DNA from: Cordilura impudica
Taxonomy: Eukaryota; Arthropoda; Insecta; Diptera; Scathophagidae
Direction: 5' to 3'
DNA: 64,000 nt
Assembly: GCA_963682025.1 (NCBI GenBank)
Contig: OY821519.1
Coordinates: 131,603,612 to 131,667,611, forward strand
The translations under genes and the position numbers were made by a program. Below are positions 23,251 to 35,015 of this stretch, one piece after another. Positions within the stretch are counted from its first letter, which is position 1; each line of letters begins with the position of its first letter. The notes under the pieces were generated by a model that made no database searches, was not told where the DNA came from, and worked only from the letters and a program-made list of their open reading frames with translations.

Positions 23251-24864
23251 TTTCTATATAAATTTTATATTTCGATATAATTTAAAAATTTTTTGGATAT
23301 CTCAATATATCTTTGAAATATCCAACATTAACTTGGATAATTTCCATTCTCCTTTCATATTGTTTTTTAAAATGACTTAATATTGACATTTCCGGAAGTT
23401 GTTAAAAACCATATCTAAAGAAGTAATGAAAAAGTCATTCTTTTATAATTGTGTTTTTACAAAGTATTTATGAGTTTCACGAAAAGACTTATTTGGAAAC
23501 GGTGTAGTTCTTAATAATTTATTTCATAAATCTACTTTCTTTTATTTATGAAGGCAGTTTTTATTATCTTTTGCTAAAACACTTTCAAATACATATCTAG
23601 ATATGTACGCTAAAATAAAAATGTCAAAACAAAAGATTGATTACTCTAAACACAATAAATAAAACTTCAAATTGATGTTTAAATCTTCAATCACGCACGG
23701 ATTAAAGTGGGCGCGACAATTTTACAACATTGTTAGTGTAAGAAACAGCAAAAATTAATTTGTTTTACATTGAAAATTATGTGGGCCGGAAAACAAATCA
23801 AATCACATCTATTACACCTCCAAATATCGAGATAAGAAAAGAAAACACAATTCAGACAAACAAGAAGAAAAACGTGAATAAAAAAAATATTTTTTATTTG
23901 TAACACAAAAACATAAAACAAAATACTTTCGATTTGTTTTTTTATGTTTATATTTCATTTAGTAATTTGTAAAATAGGAAAAAATGCACTGAATATATAC
24001 ATATATATATGTAGATCAGCAATAGCTGTATTAAAAACAAAATAATATAATTTGCTTGTTGCCTCCGTAACGACTCCTCCTACAGAATTAAAAGCAAGTG
24101 GAAATATTTGTTTACATTTTTTCTTAGAGATGGCCGTACGAGCTCAAATGATAATGAGATAATTTAAACATTTTCCTTTTGTTGGAAAATATCAACTATT
24201 TAAGAAAAAATATTCAAACTTATGTTTGATTTAACGGAGTTTTGTCGTTATGATTTTTAAAACTGATCGTCCACAAATATGCGTTAATGAGTTAAGGTAT
24301 CGTTTTAAAGCAAACAAAGGAAACAAATTTATATATTGTTTACTTAGTTGCTCTTTATTCAAAAAAAAAAAAAAAAAATTGAATACTTATGTATCTTTTA
24401 TAAAACAAATCGTTTTGGAAGATTTGTTTCAAAATATTTTAAAATTTTTATGAATAATATGACTTATTTTGTTCAACACTTGGAATGCGTCACTGTGGAA
24501 CGTGATCACACTCTTTTGTCTTTAATTCCAATATATGTATGTATGTAAATATATTTATGAATGCCTTAGTAAACCACTAAATGAAATGCAAATGATTTTC
24601 TTTAAAGTATATTTTTAGAAATTGAGATACAACAAAAAAAAATTAAAATACAAATGAGTTAGTAGAAGTGAACACAGATACAGGTCATATAAACAAAAAA
24701 TTTATATGGTACATTTTTTGTCAATTCTCCAGATAAACTGAGTATTTTGAGAAAAAAAATAGACAACATTTTTTTAAGATTTTTAGTTTATTGAACTTAG
24801 GACTGCGGCAATTAATTAATTAATAAGTAATATAAATAATATAAATGTTTAGTGAAATGGGAAA
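23251..24864. other. Unassigned AT-rich stretch
   Basis: Includes a run of about 18 A at 24361-24378. No coding motif, terminal repeat or RNA gene recognised. Confidence 0.4.
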
Positions 24865-25231
24865 TCTATAATATTAATCGGCTAGGCTATTATTTTTACC
24901 GATGTTTTGTTCCACCGTTTTATCCCGATTTTGACCAAACTTATATTATTGGAAAGGTATTTCTTTTAAACTGTTCACCAGATTTACAGATTTTTAAATT
25001 TTTTCCTTTATTTTGAATAAATTACATTTAGAGTTGCTACTAACACATACATAAAATTATGCATATGCAATGTGTGTATTTATTAAATTTGTTAATGTGT
25101 TTGTTAATGAGTTTGTTTTCATCATTCGCAATAATAATAAACCAAAATAGTGTTGGTTTGTGAATTGGCTAAGTTAAAAAATAAAGTTGCCTAGAAATTG
25201 CAGTCGAATTTCGAGTGCTGGAATCTGCTAG
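24865..25231 (+). mobile_element. Non-autonomous Helitron-type element (HelN copy 3)
   Basis: Starts TCTATAATATTAATCGGC after A. It ends with the hairpin ctcgaatttcgag-like stem (one mismatch), ggaatctgCTAG, then T. 367 bp. Confidence 0.85.
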
Positions 25232-25544
25232 TTTTAATATAATATATTAATTAATTTGATAAAGAAAATAATATATTTACGCTTATCACTGGCACCTGAC
25301 TAACTGATCCTCTAACACTTTCTGTTAAAATTTATTTGGAGCCAGAGATTTCAAAATGTTGGTTCTCTTACAAGCGCAAGGCTCTACTAAGAAGGAATCT
25401 TTGCAAATTAGAATCTTATAGGGTTACCCCCTTAATGATAAAATATGAGAAAAATTTATTTTTTGTAACTCTTAAAAATGCATATCAGAACATGAAATTT
25501 TATATGAAGATTATGGTGGTAAAAATGGACAATATAAATTTTAA

Positions 25545-26519
25545 TGTATAAAAAGTACCTTTTTGCTTAAAAAGGTACAATTTCTTCAAAAGGTATATTT
25601 TGTTCAATATTACCTTTTCTTCAAAAAGTTCCTTTTCTTAAAAAACATATTTGCTTAAAAAAGTAAATTTTCTTAAAAAGTAAATTTTCTTCAAAAAGTA
25701 TCTTTTCTTAAAATCATATTTTAAAAAAAAAGTACATTTTCTTAAAAAAGTACCTCTTCGTAAAAAAGTACATTTTTAAAAAAAAGTATATTTTCTTAAA
25801 AATGTAAATTTTCGTAAAAAAGTACATGTTCTTATAAAAGTATCGTTTTTTAAAAAAGTACCTTTTCTTAGGAAAGTGCATTTTCATAGAAAAAATATAT
25901 ATTTTCTTAAAAAAGTATATTTTCCTAAAAAATGCTTAAAAAACTATCTTTCGAAAAAAGTTCCCTTCTTAAAGTATCTTTTTTTAATAAAGTAAATTTT
26001 CTTAAAAAAGTACATTTTCTTAAATAAGTACATTTTCTTAAATAAGTATCTTTTTTATGAAAATGGCTTTTCGTAAAAAATAACTTGTCATAAAAAGTAT
26101 CTTTTCTTATAACAGTACCTTTTCGCCAAAAAGTGCATGTTTTAAAAAAAAGTATCTTTTCTTAAAAATGTAAATTTTCGTAAAAAAGAACATGTTCCTA
26201 GAAAAGTATTGTTTCTTAAAAAAGTACCTTCTCTTAGAAAATTTTCTTAGAAAAGTGCATTTTCATAAAAAAATATATATTTCCTTAAAAAGTATCTCTT
26301 CTTAAAAAAGTATATATTCCTAAAAAGTGCTTTTTTTTGTAAAAAAAAAATCTTTGTTTAAAAAACAGCCTTTCATAAAAAGTTCCCTTCTTAAAGTACC
26401 TTTTTTTAATAAAGTAAATTTTCGTAAAAAGTAAATTTTCTTAAAAAAGTACCTTTCGCAAAAGTACCTTTTCTTAAAAATGTACATTTTCTTAAAAAGC
26501 TACCTTTCTATAAAAAAAA
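25545..26519. repeat. Minisatellite of about 17-bp units with higher-order structure
   Basis: Nearly 1 kb of degenerate units like cttaaaaaagtacatttt. Superimposed on this, the ordered block 25785-26010 recurs at about 26160-26430, sharing its rarer variants in the same order: gtaaattttcgtaaaaaag, acatgttc, gtgcattttcat, ttcccttcttaaagta, ttaataaagtaaattttc. An internal segment of about 370 bp was therefore duplicated as a unit. HINE-B copy 2 interrupts the array; its far flank is at 30550-30600. Confidence 0.8.
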
Positions 26520-27024
26520 ACAAGTAGAAGTGTATGCCGAATCTTTGATACCCTCCACCTAGGTTTTCTTGCACTATTTGTAACAAATTTAGATAAAATA
26601 TTTGAAAATGTAAACAATTTGATCAATTTAGTAATTTATTACAACAAATACTCTGAATTTTCAGCATTTACGTTTAACAATTTTAAAGTCAATAGAAGAT
26701 ATTAAATAAAAAAAATTTTTAAATTTCGGATCTTTTTCGGAATACTTGACCATGTCTTATATTTTAAAAGCACTAGCGTTAATCAGTTTTCTTTTTTCGA
26801 TCTTATTATGACATTCCATTTGTAACGCATCGATAAATGGATTTGCGTCTATGTGTTTAATTCAAAAGATTTCTTACTTTTGTCGAATTGTAGGGATTTT
26901 TTGAAAAATTTTTTTTAACAACTTAATATTATCTACGTTTCAATTTTAAACTTTCAAATTAAAAATATCTATCTTTTTTAAATCTGGTAATAACTCTAAA
27001 ATATGGAGATAGTAAATACGTTTC

Positions 27025-27366
27025 AATTAGAACAGGTTCTATTTTTGCATGACAAACATGCTTGTGGTGAAAGAAAAACAGAGTAAATTTTAAAGATTAA
27101 TATTGAAAGAAAAATAAATTGTTTAGTATTAACAATTAAAAAATATATAACCTTTTTTTAACAATAAATTTTTGTAAATTCACAAATTAAATCAGCTGTT
27201 GTTTACACTTAGAGGTTATGTCATACGGAAATACATATGCACGTGTGATAGCAAAAATTATGAATCGTATGTAAAAGACAATTTAGACAGACATGAGGAA
27301 TTTCATATGGATAAAAAAAGTGACAGTACATATGTAAAAAACACTTCGTGTAATAGCACCTTAAGT
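27025..27366 (-). mobile_element. Truncated MITE of the TTAA/CACACTATGTG family
   Basis: Corresponds to about 41075-41450 of the right arm in the opposite sense: caattagaacaggttc, gaaagaaaaacagag, aaatcagctgttgtttacac, cttagaggttatgtcata. It sits at a different point of the host element than the right-arm copy, so it is an independent insertion. One terminal region is missing. The 67-codon frame at 27199 lies in it and is not a gene. Confidence 0.65.
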
Positions 27367-28138
27367 AAGTTTGTAAATATAAAGAATATTAAAATATTAT
27401 AAATGTAAACATAATTGATTTTAGAAAAATGTCGGATTCGTTTTTCGATGATGCTGAAAACACATCAAAGAAATACAGAAAACAAAGGTTTTACTCAAGT
27501 TAGTTGAGAGACGAGAAGCTAATAGGATAGAACAGGTCAAAGATGACGACTTTAAATACAGATTCAAGGTTTGTGAAAAAATATTAAATTGCGATAAATC
27601 AGATCTAAGTATACATCCTAATAACCAATGTCTTAAAAAAATATCTTTTAAAACCAACAACCAAAATTCTGTTTACGTTATAAGATCCCATTTGCAAGTC
27701 ATTTTAATTAATTGTGTAAATTTTAAATGCACATCTAGCCATATAAAAGATGAATTATACAGAATAGTAAAAATATTTTTTTTATAATATCTGTTGATTT
27801 TTTATATTGTTTTTATGTAATTCTAATGATATTCTTATCTTATTTTTTACGATATTTTTTTCATTTTTATGTTATTTTTGCATTACTGAAATTGAAATTT
27901 AACAAATTAAAAATAATTTTTTTTTTTTTTTGAAAAAAGTAGTGTAGGGAAAAATGTAGAGAGAAAAAAATTGGGTGTAGGGAAAAAAAGGGATTTTTTT
28001 TCATTAGCGTAGAGATTTCTGTAAAAATCTCCTGGCATCACTGGTACCTATTAAAAAACAATGTAAAATTTCACAAAACAATGCGACGTATATCTGCTTT
28101 GTTCAAAAGCTTTCATAAGACTAAATGAAATTGTTACT

Positions 28139-28643
28139 TATGCATGAAACACATAGACGACAGAGGCTACACAAACACACGGATACAAATGCTGCTGGCT
28201 ACAATTGTAGTCGTGTAGTCAACTACTTAATTTTTTTGAAAACGACAGCAACATATAACAACAATATAAACAGCTGTTTTTATACAAAATCATTTTTATT
28301 TCAGTAGTGCCAATTATATTTTTTTTTTAACTTTATTAAAATAGAAAAACATGTATGATTCTATATAAAATTGTCTTAAATATATTACTTATTATAATGC
28401 ATTATTATAACGTAAAAATAAATAAATAAATTTACTTATTAATAGAATTATTATAGCATTTCATTTTGCGATTAATTTTGTAGCCAACAAAAACAGAAAT
28501 TAGCCTAAGTTGACTACAGCAGCAAAAGTGGTCATGTAGTCGTGTAGCCGTGTTGGTGTCAAAATAATCGTTTTCATATAAACCTGTGTATTTTATTTTT
28601 GACAGGCTGTAGTCGTGTAGCCGCTGTCGTGTTTCATGAGAGA
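28139..28643. mobile_element. MITE with CATGAAACAC terminal repeats
   Basis: Imperfect terminal inverted repeats: CATGAAACACATAGACGACA at the left and, complemented, CATGAAACACGACAGCGGCT at the right, followed by ggctacac in both. Several copies of gtcgtgtag lie inside. It is absent from the matching part of the right arm (about 40640-40720). About 60 bp of host sequence present there is missing next to this insertion. Superfamily unknown. Confidence 0.65.
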
Positions 28644-29269
28644 GTTCGGCTAACTGGTGCCATTATGTATATGTGTGTGTAAACAAAAATATACGATATC
28701 CCAGTAATCATTTCGAAGATTGTTTTAACAAAAATCATCTTACTGTGTCTTCTTCGAGCACTTTTGATGATTAAAAACTGATTAATCACATGCGGTATTA
28801 GAAAAAGATTAAGAAATGATTTTTGCTTACGCTTAAAAAGTGATTTATAGAAAAAATAAGTTGAAATTAATCAGAAAATTGGATAAAAAAGGTTCTCAAG
28901 ATGAGTCGGGGGTAAGGTAATATTTCCTCCCAACAAAAGAATATATTGTGATCAGCAAAAGAGCGCATTTATGACTGTTTTAATAGCACAGAGGAGTCAA
29001 AAAAGACTCCACATGATCACTTATTGCATAAAATGTTTACTGGGATTTTATTCACTATCTGTAGAAACAGTTTTTTAAGTAAAACAAATCTGCACACAAT
29101 TTCAATTCTATATCGTTTACAATGATACGATCACTTTGTTTACTAGCTAGTAGTAAAATAAGAAAATAGTATTATAATACAGCGTAATGATGAATTGTAC
29201 TTCTCAATTAGTTTATTTTTAATGTGCCATAAGAAGTTCGGTTTGTGCTAAGAAATGAATGAATATATG

Positions 29270-29520
29270 CTTCCCAGGCCGAAGCTTAATCATTGCACTT
29301 TGATTGAGTTGAGCCCGCAACTATTCCTGATGTGGATAGCTCGTGCCTACAATTTTTAGTAGCTGGGAATGGCGTTTGTGCAAAGGGAAGCATGAACACT
29401 TGTTTCCCAGAGCGAGGCTTAATCATTGCACTTTGATTGAGCTGAGCTCCGCGATTATTCCTAATGCGGAATAAATCGTGCATTAAATTCTCGGTAGTCC
29501 GGGAATGGCGTTTGCCTGCG
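29270..29520. repeat. Short direct repeat inside HINE-B copy 2
   Basis: The block ttcccag..cgaggcttaatcattgcactttgattgag...attcctaat, then ctggga-type sequence, occurs twice (about 29270-29375 and 29400-29510). The right arm has the same doubled block (about 39290-39410 and 39410-39530), so the duplication predates the split of the two copies. Confidence 0.7.
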
Positions 29521-30549
29521 CCAAATATTAAATAATAAATTTTAAAAATGTATTATAATTAAATATTATTGACATTATATTATTATCATCTGAGAAAAAA
29601 AATTTTTTTTAAACACCAATTTTTAACAGGGTGGTAGAATTTTATGGTTTCAATACTACTTTTGAATGCAAGTATGTACAAAAAGTAGAACCCTTAAAAT
29701 CATACTATTTTTTGCAACCCTAAAAATTGCAATATTTTGTATAAATAAAATAATTTATATTTTATTATTTTTACTATGCGCTTATTATCGAAATACATAT
29801 ACAGAATATATGAATGTTATTTATAGTATTTTGATATTTGCAACAGTAGTCTGTATGTATCAATTTGTAATATTTTGTGATCTTATAAAAATCGCAGAAT
29901 ATTGATACTGATTTTATATAGTTTCTTTTATTAATTAACTAACTTAAATATTACACCATAAAATGTTGATATTGGTGAATTTTTATATTACTACCACAAC
30001 GACCATAAAAACAACAAGTACAGCTGTGACAAAATACAAAATTTAGAATAACAAAATAGGAAAACATCATATTTTTTTTACCTTTTCAGTGATTTCTCGG
30101 CACCTATGAAACCTATTGTCACGATTTAAAAAACAGAAACCTTCTCGTGATGTTGGTGTATCATTCTCACTAACAACAAGCGCCCTAGCTGTCCTATTGT
30201 GAGCGTTATCGTGACAAGAACAACATAGTCAAATCATATTTTTTCAAGACTTTTTTTACTCCATCATTCAATTCTCGGGACCAGATAAACCGATTTGGAC
30301 GATTTTAAATAGCAAACTTTTCAGGATGTTACTGAATCATTTTTTATACCAACGAGCAACCTAGTTGCCCGATTGAAGCCGTCATCGTGATTTCCACAGA
30401 CGGACAGACGGACATCGCTATATCAACTCCGCTTGTTATAAGGATCTCAAATATATAAATTTTATGGGGTCCAGATTTTTTTTTGCTAATTATTACAAAC
30501 GGAATGACAAACTTATATATACCCTCTGCACACTGGAGTGGAGGGTATA

Positions 30550-30615
30550 AAAACCTGTACCTATAAAGTACATTTTCTCCAAAAGCCCTTTTTCTTAAAA
30601 ACAATCCTTACTGAA
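30550..30615. repeat. Far flank of the interrupted minisatellite
   Basis: ctataaagtacattttctcc and tttttcttaaaaac match the units at 25545-26519. This shows that HINE-B copy 2 inserted into that array. Confidence 0.6.
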
Positions 30616-31532
30616 GAAAGATTTCTGTCAATTTTAAATGGGCGACTTTACCGCAATCCGAAAAAACTTTTTTTGAATTGTGGCAGATTTTATTAAATTG
30701 CTCCATAAGTTTTTCATTTTCATTTCTATAGAATGAAAAGAATATGTGTGCCAAATTATGGCGACATTACCTTATTGTATTCATATGCTTATACACACAT
30801 TTATAGATGCACATTCGAGTAGCATCTAAAAAATGTTCACGGTATTTTGCATAAAGTTCAAAATTCGTAGTTTTTTTTAACAAAAAAAAAAAAATACGAA
30901 ATGTAAACATTGTTTTCCAAAATTTGTTTGTAAACAAAATTTTCCGAAAAAAAAATAATTTTTTGTTTTAATTCGAATTCTTAGCGTAAATAAAATGTAC
31001 ATATTTCTACTGAGTATATATTTATTTAAACGTACTTATTTCCTTAAAAGTTTATTGTTGCCAATTTACAGATTAATTTTTGTTGTGAAGGTCATATATA
31101 ATCTACACGCATAAGTATAAGTGGTAAATACAAGTTATAGTATCTAAGCAACTCTATAATATACGATTTATTATAATTTAAAATGATCAGATTTACGAAC
31201 AGACAGTTAAAAAACAGACAGTTAAAAAATAGTAAATGGATTTCAGCCTCAAATTCAAAGTTTCAAAAACCATAAATCTAAATCAAGAATCATAGTAATG
31301 AAATATTTTGAATTTAAATTCGCATTTCTGGTCTTTAATATAGACGTGGTGGCCACAAACAAATCAATCCTATCCAACGTTAGTAGTAAAGCCATTACCA
31401 AACATAAATTTTCATTGATTCTAAAGTAAGGACTTCCTTTTATGTGGTTTTAATAACTTTCAAAGATGTCAATATAATGGTACTCTTTCAAATTGGGTCT
31501 GAGTGAGGATTATCCAAATAAATATAAACATA
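30616..31532. other. Unassigned AT-rich stretch
   Basis: No coding or terminal-repeat signal recognised. Confidence 0.4.
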
Positions 31533-32896
31533 CTAGCGGACCCGGCGAACTTCGCCTCGCCCCAATTTTAAGCCTTTAGACAAACTTTAGAGTAATAATA
31601 CAACACAAATATTTAAATTTTAAATGTGATTTATTTGAATGGAATCAGTAGAGAGCGATTTGATGAACAATGTTTTTCGATTTGTTTTCCGATGCAAAAA
31701 CAAATAACAAAGACGGTTTCGCAACACGCGAACATGCAACGTACAGCTGACCGTGCGAAAAACAGGGAAATTCGAGATTAATCCCACAGACTTCTAGTGA
31801 TTGGCCTTGCGATTTATTGATTGTCATCGCAAATGCCAATCGAACGGGGAACTGAATCCGCTTAAATTGGAATGGAGGGTCAGTTGGAATAATGGGAATT
31901 CGTGGGATAAGGACTTCCTCTCCTTTGAATTTGCCCTTGATGTTTGTCGCCTGAATCACATTGTTAATTAACTTTGTGACGGACAACCGCGTACCGTTGC
32001 ACAATTTGGGAGGATTGAGCTTCCGCAACATGATTATGATCGATCCAACCTTCAGCTGTAAATTATGCGGCGGAGTTACATCAAGGTAGTTCTAAAATTC
32101 CGTCGGGTAGTTGGTCGCTTCATTTTCGTCGGTCACGCAGTCAACAGATTTGTACGTAAGTTTTATTTATCGACGTCCTTATTCTTCGCTGCTAGTATTG
32201 CCCGTTCACCAATCGAGATTTTTGTAATTTTGTTGAATGCCGAGCAACACTTTGCTGATGAGTTCCTCCTTGGACGATGTGAATTCACAAAAATTTTCAG
32301 GGAACGATATCAATCCAGTCAAAACATCAACAGGAATTTGGACGTTGCCAAGCTCCAGCAGTTGTCTCGAGAATTCAGCAGCCGATGGGTCGTTGTGCAT
32401 TGCGACTGCCATGTTTGTGGTCAATTGCAACTTCTGGACATGCCGCCACAAAGACGACGATTTCAGGCACGCGTTAAGGTCATCCGCAGCAGAAGATTTG
32501 GGGATGACGGGAAGTGTTTTACGACAATCCAGATTCAGTTTAATAATAGACAAAACTCGTATAAATTGCAGCAAGAAAAATGGCAGATTTACTGTAGAAA
32601 ATTACAATGCCAAAATGACACCTGTCAGATTGCGCAAAGTCTAAGTCAACGTATAACGCCTTCTATCGGATTTTGGCTGAGAACTTTCTATTTTTTCATT
32701 TGGAAAGGTACACAAAATTTCATACAAAAACTCGGTTTTCGATTTTTCCAATTTTCCGGAGGGATTTTCCAAAATTTTCTTCCGTAAAAACCTTCTCCTT
32801 GAAAATATGGACAAAAAAATTTACAGAAATCGGCCCAGCCGTTCTCATTTTATGAATTACTATACATTTTTTACACCATTTTTATATATATATAGA
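31533..32896 (-). mobile_element. Helitron deletion derivative, 1.36 kb, both ends intact
   Basis: On the minus strand it starts TCTATATATATAAAAATGG (32896) after an A. It ends with a short hairpin (gcgaagttcgc), then cgggtccgCTAG (31533), followed by T. This is exact Helitron A|TC...CTAG|T structure. It carries the C-terminal part of the helicase and lacks the Rep (rolling-circle nuclease) region, so an internal deletion joined the 5' leader to the helicase tail. Its ends differ from those of the eight HelN copies, so it is a separate lineage. Confidence 0.9.
31645..32580 (-). pseudogene. Helitron Pif1-like helicase, C-terminal part, decayed
   Basis: Helitron replicase-helicases replicate the element by rolling circle; the Pif1-family helicase forms the C-terminal half. 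Visible in order on the minus strand: SSLWRHVQKLQLTTNM (about 32460-32415), PENFCEFTSSKEELISKV and QQNYKNLDW (up to 32206), ERAILAAKNKDVD in a shifted frame (about 32195-32155), SVDCVTDENEATNYPTEF then a stop (about 32140-32085), NLQLKVGSIIIMLRKLNP (about 32065-32015), NGTRLSVTKL, the motif V-like FAMTINKSQGQSL (about 31835-31795) and the motif VI-like LYVACSRV (about 31745-31722). It ends near 31645. A frameshift, an in-frame stop and a gap of roughly 30 residues make it non-functional. Confidence 0.9.
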
Positions 32897-32914
32897 TTAA
32901 ATAATATTACAATG

Positions 32915-32958
32915 AACATTATAGTCGGTCTAAACTGACTATACGATACCCTATACCA
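32915..32958 (-). repeat. HINE-A terminal scrap
   Basis: Only the hairpin end: tatagtcggtctaaactgac, then tatacgataccctataccatg. The rest of the element is absent. Confidence 0.75.
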
Positions 32959-34017
32959 TGAAATTAGCAAAAGGTCTTAGATACAATTCTGCTGGGGTAA
33001 TAACTAGATACAAACGTACAATTTTTATGTTAACACTTTCTTGTTCAAGCATATAGTTTTCAATATAAACGAAAATTTAGCTGTTTTTCGTAGAAATATT
33101 TATTTTAACTTTTTCAATAATTATTCGAATCAAATTACATTACTTACTACTTAACGTATTTTTTCTTTTTATTTATTTATTTTTTCCAATTCTAAAAAAT
33201 ATGATTGAGTTTGAAATTATTCAGTCTCAAGATAGATCAAATGTTTTTACTTTAAATAAAGGAAAAAACATTGGAACATTTGTTTCAAAAATTGATCTAT
33301 ATTCTGTTATACAGCTTTTTCGGGAAGAGTCACCAACCCTCATCAGTAACCAAACGCAGTAGATAGTTTGTTTGGTAAAAAGCTAAATTCATATATATTT
33401 GCTGAAAACAACCAAAGAATTCAGAATTCAAGCAAAAGTTATACTATTTAAGCCTCTGCCAATATAAGAAATATAAAACAACTTTGAAACAAATATGTTT
33501 GTATATGAGTACACATTGCATACTACAATATGCATGTTTGTTTTAGTCTTGAAAAAACAAGAAAAACAATTTTTTCTTGCTAAACTTACATTTAGCGAAA
33601 CAGCTGTATACCTGTCGCGCAGAATATAGATCAATTTTTGAAACAAATGTCCCAATGTTTTTTTGCTTTATTTAAAGTAAAAACAATATATCTTGAGCCT
33701 GAATCATTTAAAACTCTATCACTAAAATGATAAAGATCGAAAATAAGATTTGTTATTTTTATAGCAAATAATGAAGTTTCAAAATATTCTTATTCAATAT
33801 TTTATTATTTTTTCTTAAAATCTTTCTTGTTTAAATGCATTTTTTTTTTCAATTCAAACTATGTATATGAATTTGAGTGATGACGCCATAACATGTTGCC
33901 GCAACAGGAGTTTATAAACATTGTAGAAGATTTGGTTATATTAAAAAAATAATTACCAAACAACACGCGACAATAGTTTTTATAAGGCATCGAAAAATGC
34001 TTTTGCGACCACATTAA
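32959..34017. other. Unassigned AT-rich stretch
   Basis: A short inverted repeat pairs aaacattggaacatttgtttc (about 33268-33288) with a complementary block near 33640-33660. The intervening 350 bp holds no recognised gene, so it may be a small foldback element. Confidence 0.35.
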
Positions 34018-34856
34018 GTAGGTATATATATTCTTGATCCTTATGGAGTCGATATAGCGATGTCCGTCTGTCTGTCTGTTGCAATCACGCTCATTTACAA
34101 AATAAACTATTGGGTAAACTTAGAATAAAATTGTCTGTCTCGAGCAGATTGGTATTTAAAATAGGGTAAATAGGGCATCATTGTAGGTAGGTATGTCCTA
34201 AATTATGGAGTTACCTCTAAAAAGTGGTAAAACATCAATGTCTTTGTTCTATTAATTAAGTATTAAGTTTATCAAATTGTTTACTTTTTAAGCTATTTTG
34301 TTTATATTTTTTGTAAATAGTGCAATAAGTCGAGTTGCTAGAAGGTCCAATAGGAGCGGTGTAATTATATTAACTAGCAGATTCCAGCGCTCGAAATTCG
34401 AGTGCAATTTCTAGGCAAATTTTTTTTCCAACTTGCCCAATTTACAAACAAACACTTTTATGGTTTATTATTATTGTGAATGAAGATAACAAACTCATTA
34501 ACAAACACATTAAAAAATTTAATAAACACACACATAGCATATGTATAACTTTATGTATGTATTAGTAGCAACTTTAAATGCAATTTACTCAAAATAAAGG
34601 AAAAAAATTAAAAATCTGTAAATTTGGAAAACAGCTAAAAAGAAACTCCTTTCAAATAACATACGTTTAGTAAAAATTGGGATAAAACAGTAGAACAAAC
34701 CATAGGTCACAAGAAATCGCCTAGCCTATTAATATTATAGATTATAAATACGTTAACTAAAATAAAAAAAAGTCCAGTTATTAATGTAAACGGTAGGGTA
34801 TCAAATATTCGGTGGAGGGTATCAAATATTCGGCATAGCCGAATTTAACACTCTTG
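34018..34856 (+). mobile_element. HINE-B copy 4, partial, interrupted by a Helitron-type element
   Basis: 34018-34095 matches the 5' part, including gatatagcgatgtccgtctg. 34150-34340 and 34770-34856 match the 3' part, with the hairpin ATTCGGC/GCCGAAT and the cactcttgttt end. The block reading ggtatcaaatattcgg near the end is doubled. HelN copy 4 sits between gtgcaataagtcg and agtccagttattaatgt, which are adjacent in copy 3. Confidence 0.7.
34374..34741 (-). mobile_element. Non-autonomous Helitron-type element (HelN copy 4)
   Basis: TC start at 34741 and CTAG end at 34374 on the minus strand. Flanking A and T are correct. Hairpin gctcgaaattcgag near 34390. 368 bp. Confidence 0.88.
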
Positions 34857-35015
34857 TTTTGACTGATTTATAGTACAAAATATATCAGTAAATAAAAGCA
34901 ATTCGTTAAATATATTTACAATTATTTTGCATTCAATTATTTTGCATTCAGCAGAAAATGCAATTTTTAAATGTGTATTTATTTGTTTTGATATACATTT
35001 TCAGTTAATTCTAAC

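Larger units (their letters stand above)
26520..30549 (-). mobile_element. HINE-B copy 2, 4.0 kb, left arm of the giant inverted pair
   Basis: On the minus strand it begins TATACCCTCCACTCCAGTGT (at 30549) and ends (C)TTGT at 26520, with the ATTCGGCATA hairpin region near 26540. The tract CTGTCCGTCTG lies at 30397-30413. Nearly all of it pairs with copy 3 (38213-43840), at roughly 85-90% identity in the blocks I compared (for example 28690-28860 against 40440-40620). It lacks the hAT, the Harbinger-like MITE and the right-arm site of the TTAA MITE, so it supplies their empty sites. It has its own insertions at 27025-27366 and 28139-28643. Confidence 0.8.

Noticed and set aside
25545..26519. 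CRISPR-like array
   Set aside because: Units are about 17 bp, contiguous and degenerate, with no unique spacers, in a eukaryotic context.
32065..32787. 240-codon plus-strand open frame as a gene
   Set aside because: It is the antisense shadow of the Helitron helicase remnant, whose minus-strand motifs are recognisable.
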